Shown here: in pieces, positions 56,977 to 64,000 of the stretch
Layout: the number at the start of each line of letters is the position of its first letter
Position numbering within the stretch: the first letter of the stretch is position 1
Source: Mallotus nudiflorus
Taxonomy: Eukaryota > Streptophyta > Magnoliopsida > Malpighiales > Euphorbiaceae
Length of the DNA stretch: 64,000 nt
Direction of reading: 5' to 3'
Assembly: GCA_947683625.1 (NCBI GenBank)
Contig: CANTUR010000049.1
Span: 4,752,501 to 4,816,500 of the forward strand
Program-made: the position numbers and the translations under genes
Notes under the pieces: generated by a model
Told to the model about the DNA's origin: nothing
The model's database searches: none
What the model saw: only the letters and a program-made list of their open reading frames with translations

Positions 56977-59900
56977 GACTACTATACAGTTTTTCAACCT
57001 ATGTTTCCTTACTGTGTAAATTGACCCATTAGCATTTCTTATATATGATGTTTAATGTGCTTATTTTACATGTAAACTTCTCACGGAACACATTTGGAAT
57101 GGAGTGCATAAAATTGTAGGCAGCAAAACTTGCTTACCCATTTGTTTGTTCCTGGTGCCTGTTGTTTTGGTGTGCTTCTTTTACCCTGGGTGCAGATATT
57201 TTCTCTTCACGCTTGGTTAGCTTTTCTCTAAATATCTTTAAACTGACCATCCTATCTTTTAAAACATTTTTCATTTTTTTTCCTTTGGTTGACTTAAGAG
57301 TGTAAATCTTATGTCCTTCATAATTTAGAAATCCTCAAAGCATCTTTCTTCCAACATGAATTGCTACAAACCTTTTCAACCAAATATAATTTAAACTCCA
57401 TGATTAGAGGTGTGGTGCTTGTGGAGATTCTGAATCCAATCCAATCATACACCATCATTGCTAATTCATACAAGGAAGAAGTGAAACCTATGCTGAAATC
57501 AGAGGAGGAACCTTTTTTTATTTAAAACAAATCGTGGCCACACTTTTTGGTTTTGGATTTTTTTCCTGTAATACTTGGGAATAAGATTCTGGAGATTTTT
57601 ATATTCAACCTTGAACCCATACTTGAAGAAATATCATGAAACTCTAAACCATCATGCCAGCAGTCTTGGTTTAGAAAAAGGATAGTATTTTCTACATATG
57701 TAACCATGGAGGAATGAACCAGATTTTAACAGAGCTTTTATATCTGAAAATGAAATTTAATAGAAATATGGAGTTCAAATCTGCACCATTTGTCTTTTGC
57801 TGGTGGGAGAACTCTTTTTCTTTTAAATACATGTCCATGGCATGCAAATGTCATCTTTTCCTTTCCTTTGCTTTCTTTTTTGGCTGGAGATTTTGAATGC
57901 ACATGCTTTTTATGTTTAATTCATTAACTTGATCTTATTTGCATCTCTGACTAACACAATTCCTGTGCTTAATAAGAAATCATGAAGGTCAGATGCAAAA
58001 TTTTTTTATTTTGAGTAAAAGAAGAAAGATGGCAATTATGCAGCACTGACCCATATTGCCAAGTGTCATCTGCTTAAGTGCCTACACAAATCTTGTAAAC
58101 TATTTAAAGCTGGCAATTACCAGCAGAACAACTGACATGCTGTTGTAGCGGTGCTGTCTTTGCAACATAGTTCTTGAGTTACACACTCTACATTGAAATT
58201 TGAAATTAAAGGTATATTGAATTTTAGGAAAGTGAGAAGTTATGTAGCTATCCGGACACCACCCATTCCCTTTTGGAAATTTCATATGTACAAGAAACAT
58301 GATAAAGCTGTTGAAGCTAATGAGACTTAGCTTTCATAGTTGAGTTTTTGTTTGTTTAACTAGTTTAGTTAGTGATGTGCTAGTAGGTATGGTTGTAGAT
58401 TGTTTACACCAGCAAAATCAGGTAATACACCTTACTAGTCGGTGTAAGTATCAGTTTTAAGCATGATTTTTACTTAAACATGTAACATTGCTGCTATACA
58501 AAGAGCAGCTCTGTTAGTGAAAAATGTGAGAGAGTTTAAGACCAATTTATTGTTCTTTATTTCTTGTTTTTTGGCTCTCACCACCCCAACAGAATCTAAT
58601 ACAATAAGGCGGTTTAGATTTTTGAATGTGCTTCTAAACGTAATTTCACATTTGTGTTCTGATTTGCATTGTTTCTGAGGCACTCACACTTGTGCAAGGT
58701 GTAGAACAAGCACGGGAGACGGCAGCAACAGATTGAAGATGGGTTAGAACCTCATTCTTTTATATGCTGGTGCTCTGGTTTATAGTCTGTTCCCTTCAAG
58801 CGATTAATGTAAATGACTGCTTGCGGCCTTTTTTTTGCCTCTTTTTTTTTTTTAAAGTAATTTTTGCAACTCAATTTCATGTCTCTGTTGTAATTTTTTC
58901 CTCCATCAAGATACCCTATTATTGGTTTTTACTTAATATCAAGTCTAATAACAACAATTCAAGAGTCATCAGATGCTACAATTCAGTGGCCCCATCAAGC
59001 ACAAAGTGCATCCAACAGGATTTGTGACTCACTTCAATTTGCTGCATGTTTTTTCATCCAATTATAATTCACTACATGTACATATTATATCACATGGACA
59101 TCACCACATGTATATATATATATATTTTCCACATTTTCACAAAGCTGTTAGTAAGTTTAAATGTGAGAGACTTGTCTATTATTATTTTGCACCATATTAT
59201 CATGGGCAATATTACCTCCAATGATTATTTTGAATAATTAATAAATTATTATGATCAAGTTTCAGCAGTTGGACTTGATTCTAAATCTAATAAAAGACTA
59301 ATATGGTGTTGAATATTATTATATGTATTTATTGTTACGGGATAGTAGTAATGTCTATATTATAAATAAAAGGGAAAAGTACAAAAAGTATTATTATTTA
59401 TTTATTTATTTTTTTTATCAATTCCTAACTTGTGATTTGTTCTATAACAAGTTGATACCTTTGTTTCACGTCATTAGTTTTCATTAGTAAATGGGAAAAC
59501 AATATAACGCTGTTAAAAATGACATCCTCCCTTTGTGGTCTAGTTGTTCATGTGATAGATACTGTACCTCTCTTAGTTGTTCAAAAAACAAAAAAATAAC
59601 GCTATTAAAAATAACAGCGTGACAAAAGATATCTGGGTCATATTATTTTTTTAAAAATCTATAAAGCAATGTTTTTGTAGTTTCATTTTCTGACTTGTAA
59701 TTTTTTAAGACAAATCAGCACCCATCTACAATAACAAAAATAATAAATTAAGATATTTAATTATAAATGATAATATCTAAAATATTTTATCAATGATTTC
59801 TTAATGATTTAATCAATTTTTTTTAATAATTTTCATAGCATTTTATAAATATATAATTTTCTTATATATAAATATGTGTGCAAAATAAAAAATTATATTT

Positions 59901-60347
59901 TTATAATTTGTAAGAAATTTGTTTAAACCATTAAGAAATTATTATACTTCTCCACCGAGCATCAAGGATCTGCAATAGTTGTGATCTATTTCTGACCTGA
60001 CCATTCAAATCAAAGCTACTTCAGTAATATATTCAGGACCAGGAGCTTTCCCAGTAATACGCTCTAGGGAGTCTCTTGATAACTTCCAGGACATCCGTTA
60101 GCATCTAGTAGCACTAATAACATTGTTCTTTTACAACAATAAAAAAAATTTGCGTCAATCGTATTACTTTTTCTCTGTTACATGTAGATAATTACAACCC
60201 TATACTAATCCAGTGTTTTATTAGGTGTTGGGGGTAACACTGCACGTTACACCCCACAGTGATACAGCCCATCTCGAAAAAGCTGAGGCAAAAAAGGAAT
60301 TGGGGGCAAAAGAATGAAAATAAAAAATCAAAAGCCATAAGCACAAA
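56977..60347. other. Intergenic / 3' region between two convergent genes
   Basis: Contains the 3' UTR of the DUF1295 gene and that of the golgin gene, with no further exon I can support. A (TA)n run lies near 59110. At 59530-59590 GTGGTCTAGTTGTTCATG resembles a tRNA-derived SINE A-box, but without a convincing B-box. Other open frames here are short and unrelated to known proteins. Confidence 0.4.
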
Positions 60348-63104
60348 CTATATACCTGCAGTCTGGTTGAAGTTTTCCAATGAAATAACAGCACCAGATC
60401 TGCCCTCATTTGACACTCGTGGATGCGATAAACATATGTAAATGACCCAAAAGTGGAGGCATACAAGATAAACCAATGACCACAGTTTTGCTGCTGGATT
60501 TCTCCTCACAAACACTGCACCTGCCATGAAAATTGCATCCAATTGCTGAAGCAATGACCCCAAGTGTTTCTTTCCTGAACGAATTTTGTCTTCAAATAAA
60601 GGCCTAAACTTTGACTTAGGCATCTCCTGTGTTCCTGATTCCAGATCCCTTGGATTTGACTCATTTTCGTCAAGCAACCTTGAAATGGCCTGTTGATTCA
60701 ATGCACAGCATATAGATCCCATTACAATATTCCATTAGTAGTCCTTTTTATTTTCCAAATTTCAGTCATTGACAATTGATTCTAGGATAAAGAAATGAAC
60801 CTCAATTCTCAACAAAAGAGTTGCCTTCTCTGAGGACAACACCTCAACCTGAACCAATACGCAGAGGCAAAAATTTTATTATTGCAAAAAGCATTGCCAA
60901 AATTTCTTGAAAATGGATATCATGACTTGAAATGACAAACTGCAAAGTGCATGGTTACTGCTAATTTTTGCTATTAATATAATTGAAATTTAAAGGCATT
61001 TTGTAATGTTGCCTTCACATTCATTACTGAAATATTTCTATTACCAACTCTGTCCAAAATGTAATGTTCTTGATTCATGACCAAATGACACACACTTTCC
61101 CCAACATATGATTGTTTTAGCTATTATAAGTCAGCTTGGTAGTTGTATTAAAAGGAAGAATAACTAAATATTCAACTCTCAAGGCCTTGATACATAGGCG
61201 TGGCCACAGTTTGTGAACCGGCCGGTTTGGATTCAGAACCACAGTTCATGGTTCCACAAAGGGTGGAACTAGACCAGAACTGGCCCCCTGCCTGACCAGT
61301 TTGCGGTTCAGTCTGACTGGTTCTGGTTCATGGTTCCACAAAGGGTGGAACTGGACCCCCTGCCCAACCCCAGTTCACGGTTCGGTTTGACAGGTTCTGG
61401 TTCATGGTTCCAGCTTGGCCAACTGTTATGATTTTTTTTAAAAAGTTTTCCAGTTCCATCAGAGAGGAACTGGCCCTGAACTACCCCCCCAGTTCTTGGC
61501 TGGATTGAGGCCAGATCCGGTCCCGGGTTTGACCAGGCCAGCTCCCATCTGGTTTCAGGTTCAAACCGGCCCGTGGCCAGGCCTATTGATACACATAAAT
61601 AAAAATAACATTAAAAAAATACAGAACCCAAATAATAATGTTATTTATAAGAAGATGAAGGAATTGCACTCCTGTCTCATACAACTCTCCTCACCCATAG
61701 CAGTTGGTAATTTGGAAGTCCAAATATAAGCAGTAAACAAATTTTTGCTCCCTTCTGAATTGTTTCAAGGCCAATTCAAATCCATTTTCCCCATGAAAAA
61801 GGAGTATTCTTTTCCTCTATCGCTTGAGAGGCACATTGGACCTTGAACAATACAAGGTAAGTACCCCATCCATCCATAGTTGCCAAATTAAGAATCAAAA
61901 TCTACATTTTGTGAATTGTGATCCAGAAAAGAATCATAGTCATGTTCTTTAAAATTAATTAAATATAATACATATCTAATATAAACACAACAAACATTAA
62001 AATAAATACTTGAAATAATATCACACATGAACATAATTAAATATAGTTAAAATTTGCATTTATATCATGTAGGCATAATATAAGATTATAAACAATGATA
62101 TAGATGTCTTAGAAAATGTTAATGCGTGCATAGGAATCTTGCATTCAAGTTTTAGCATAGAAGAAGACAGAATAATATAAAAGCATAGCACTATAGAAGG
62201 TAAATCAATGACTGAAACTCTAAAAAGAGCTAAAATAATATAAAAAGATACTCCCATTAACAAAAGTAGAATCATATAGACAACACAAATTCCACTCAAG
62301 TTTCTGCAAAAGGAAACCAGGAATAGAGAAATGGAAGACAGAAACAATATAAAAAATTTGTTACGGGGTCGCTCACAACTTAAAAATCTCCTCATCCCAC
62401 CACCCCACTAGGATTTCAACCCTCAATGTGTAGGAGTTGACTGAATCCTAACACATTGCCATGACTGCTGATTAAATATCATATATATATTTTTAAAAAT
62501 AAAATAATAGGTCAATGATTTACACACTCCATACAAGTGGAGGCAGTGAAAATAATTGAATTTGAAAATTTCTAGGCACGAGTTTGGCAATGGAACAATG
62601 CATTAGCTAAAAATTAAAAAGAAGAAAAATAGTTTGAAAGCTGAAAATTCTAGGCTCAAGGGTGTAAAGACATCTTCCCCGTCTTTGAAGTCTATAGTTA
62701 ATTTTTTCCCTTGTAAGGGTGTCGTTTTGATGTGAAATTTACTCCGTTTTGGAGTTATGGCTTGGAGATGGCCTAGAGCTAAGGAAACACCAATTGTTTC
62801 CTCAAGCACTCACATGAACACTTGACATTTTTTACATGGTCCACTCCGTATGAAACATAGATGCAAGATGTAAGACATCCCAGTTTAATATACGGTTGCA
62901 TAACATAAGAAAACATGAAATAAAGCATCCTTATATTACTGAAGGTAGCATGATTGGGTAAGATGTTTTAACACACACCTGGGCTTGTTTCTGAATCAAA
63001 TGGTCAGTCAACTGAGCAAGCCTCCGCTTAAGCTCAGTTTCAACTTCTGTCGGATCCTCTATATCCTTCCTTATCATTTCAATATTTTCTTCCAGTTTCT
63101 TTGC
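60348..63104 (-). CDS. GC2: Golgin-84-type protein (golgin candidate), 3' exons
   Basis: Three minus-strand exons can be read: 62979-63104 (42 codons), 60801-60848 (16 codons) and 60348-60689 (113 codons plus stop), all with GT-AG borders and in phase. The first encodes a charged coiled coil (EDPTEVETELKRRLAQLTDH, then LIQKQAQ). The next reads VEVLSSEKATLLLRIE. The last has AISRLLDENES, then KIRSGKKHLGSLL, a C-terminal transmembrane anchor (AKLWSLVYLVCLHFWVIYI) and a GRSGAVISLENF tail. This is the C-terminus of plant golgin-84 homologues (golgin candidates 1 and 2), tail-anchored coiled-coil tethers of the Golgi. I chose GC2 because, as I remember, Arabidopsis GC2 (AT1G18190) neighbours a DUF1295 gene, as here; GC1 remains possible. 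Upstream exons lie beyond the window. Confidence 0.88.
61195..61585. mobile_element. Non-autonomous hAT (Ac-type) element in a golgin intron
   Basis: 391 bases flanked by perfect 8-bp duplications TTGATACA (61187-61194 and 61586-61593). The ends are inverted: TAGGCGTGGCCAC at the left and, reading the other strand, TAGGCCTGGCCAC at the right. An 8-bp target site and a TAGG-type terminus are the marks of the hAT superfamily. The interior is GC-rich, with GGTTCATGGTTCCACAAAGG repeated, and codes for nothing. It lies in the 2.1-kb intron between golgin exons and is far richer in GC than its surroundings. Confidence 0.9.
61594..62978 (-). other. Rest of the large golgin intron
   Basis: AT-rich intron sequence. 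A minus-strand stretch at 62603-62809 is open and has a slightly different composition, which suggests an old insertion, but no domain was recognised. Confidence 0.4.
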
Positions 63105-64000
63105 CTAAAAACAGATCAAGTAAACCTAGATGAGTAACACAAATAAAAAACACATCCACTGGTTTTACCTAAATGTAATAAGAAAATAATTCAAGTATAT
63201 GTTCAGCATGACTAACTTAGCTATATAATCAGCCTTCAGGAGGCTGCTTAAACTTTTTTTTTTTTTTTTAATTAGCTCCGTATTTGGTTAACTATCACAG
63301 TTATCCAGCTGAGTCCATAAATGAAATGAGGGTACAAATCCAAAAAACTAATCATGATCATCATATCTCAATATCTCCAAAAGATATGATGCAATATAAT
63401 CCCTTTCACTTTTGGCTCTTCTCCCACTGGTATACTATTAAGCCAGGCACAGAGTTCTCAAATTCATCCAAAGCATGCCATTTTGTCTTTGTATCAGCTA
63501 AAACTCTTGGATAGGGTAAAGTCACCCTTTTATAAATCTAAAAAATGCTGAAGTGCAATAAAGCATTAGCTGTTTAAATTCTGCTCTTTTTCTTTTATTT
63601 TTCCTTTTTTATTATGAGGTCAAATATTCAAGGACGCTTAAATAGACAGAGTAAAATTTTTCATTCATTAGTAGGCCTCAGCAATAATCAACCAAATATT
63701 TAATCCAATTGTATCTTAAAGGTTATTTTATTTTAAAATTTGCCTTTACATCAACAGATTTTATTTTTATTTTTTTATTGCAATTAATTTACAGTTGAAA
63801 ATAGTCCTACCTCTAAACCTAACTCTTGGTAGACATATCTAGTAAATTTATGTTGAAAATATTGACCAAAAAGATAAAAGGTGGAGTGCTCCTCATTGAT
63901 AAGAACTGCACTGAGTGCATCAGTCAACATCAAGACCAGTTCCTCACCAAATTATTTTATGTTCTTTATCTTTCTTATAGAGGCTTCAACTGTCTATGAC
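63105..64000 (-). other. Golgin intron at the right edge
   Basis: A consensus acceptor (TTTTTAG before exon 62979-63104) begins this intron on its 3' side. It contains a poly-T run near 63255. No upstream golgin exon was recognised before the window ends. Confidence 0.5.

Noticed and set aside
58680..58760. Possible further exon of the DUF1295 gene
   Set aside because: The nine-exon model already gives the full family length and a stop. The later sequence has no family similarity.
59530..59590. SINE based on GTGGTCTAGTTGTTCATG
   Set aside because: Only an A-box-like phrase is present; no B-box, tail or target duplication could be fixed.

Overview
The window is plant nuclear DNA, almost certainly from a eudicot. 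The genes have introns and the intergenic DNA is very AT-rich. It holds CC-NBS-LRR resistance genes, Ty1/copia and Ty3/gypsy retrotransposons of plant lineages, an integrated caulimovirid-like sequence, and plant-type golgin and DUF1295 genes. The species cannot be fixed from the sequence alone. There are no bacterial operons, CRISPR arrays or rRNA genes, and I recognised no tRNA gene.

Layout. (1) 1-7.75 kb: a decayed Ty1/copia element on the minus strand. A solo-LTR-like insertion of about 1.05 kb sits inside its gag, with the target duplication still visible. (2) 8.2-20 kb: an NLR cluster with two intact minus-strand CC-NBS-LRR genes (960 and 1024 codons) and two broken LRR-tail fragments, one of them inverted. 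(3) 20-24 kb: AT-rich intergenic DNA, including a block that is T-rich and then A-rich. (4) 24.1-30 kb: an endogenous pararetrovirus, heavily interrupted. The plus-strand part runs from movement protein to the start of RT. An inverted piece carries a polyprotein-like end, a TATA box and a primer-site-like sequence. (5) 30-43.3 kb: a 5'-truncated Ty3/gypsy element of the Tat lineage, with two RNase H domains. Its long 3' region carries two antisense plant-mobile-domain-like ORFs, 51-bp repeats and a 117-bp tandem array, then a polypurine tract and a 2.1-kb LTR. (6) 43.3-45 kb: FAR1-like and PPR-like gene debris. (7) 46-52 kb: non-coding duplications, including a triplicated unit with a foldback (inverted-repeat) element. 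(8) 53.4-64 kb: two ordinary host genes arranged tail to tail, a nine-exon DUF1295 / steroid 5-alpha-reductase-fold membrane protein (+) and the 3' end of a golgin-84-type gene (-). A golgin intron carries a non-autonomous hAT element with a perfect 8-bp target duplication.

The genes most likely to be functional are the two NLRs, the DUF1295 gene and the golgin gene. Most of the rest is layered transposon and viral debris. The most unusual structure is the 3' part of the Tat element: antisense host-like domains next to a 117-bp array that stays largely open on the minus strand because its period is 39 codons.
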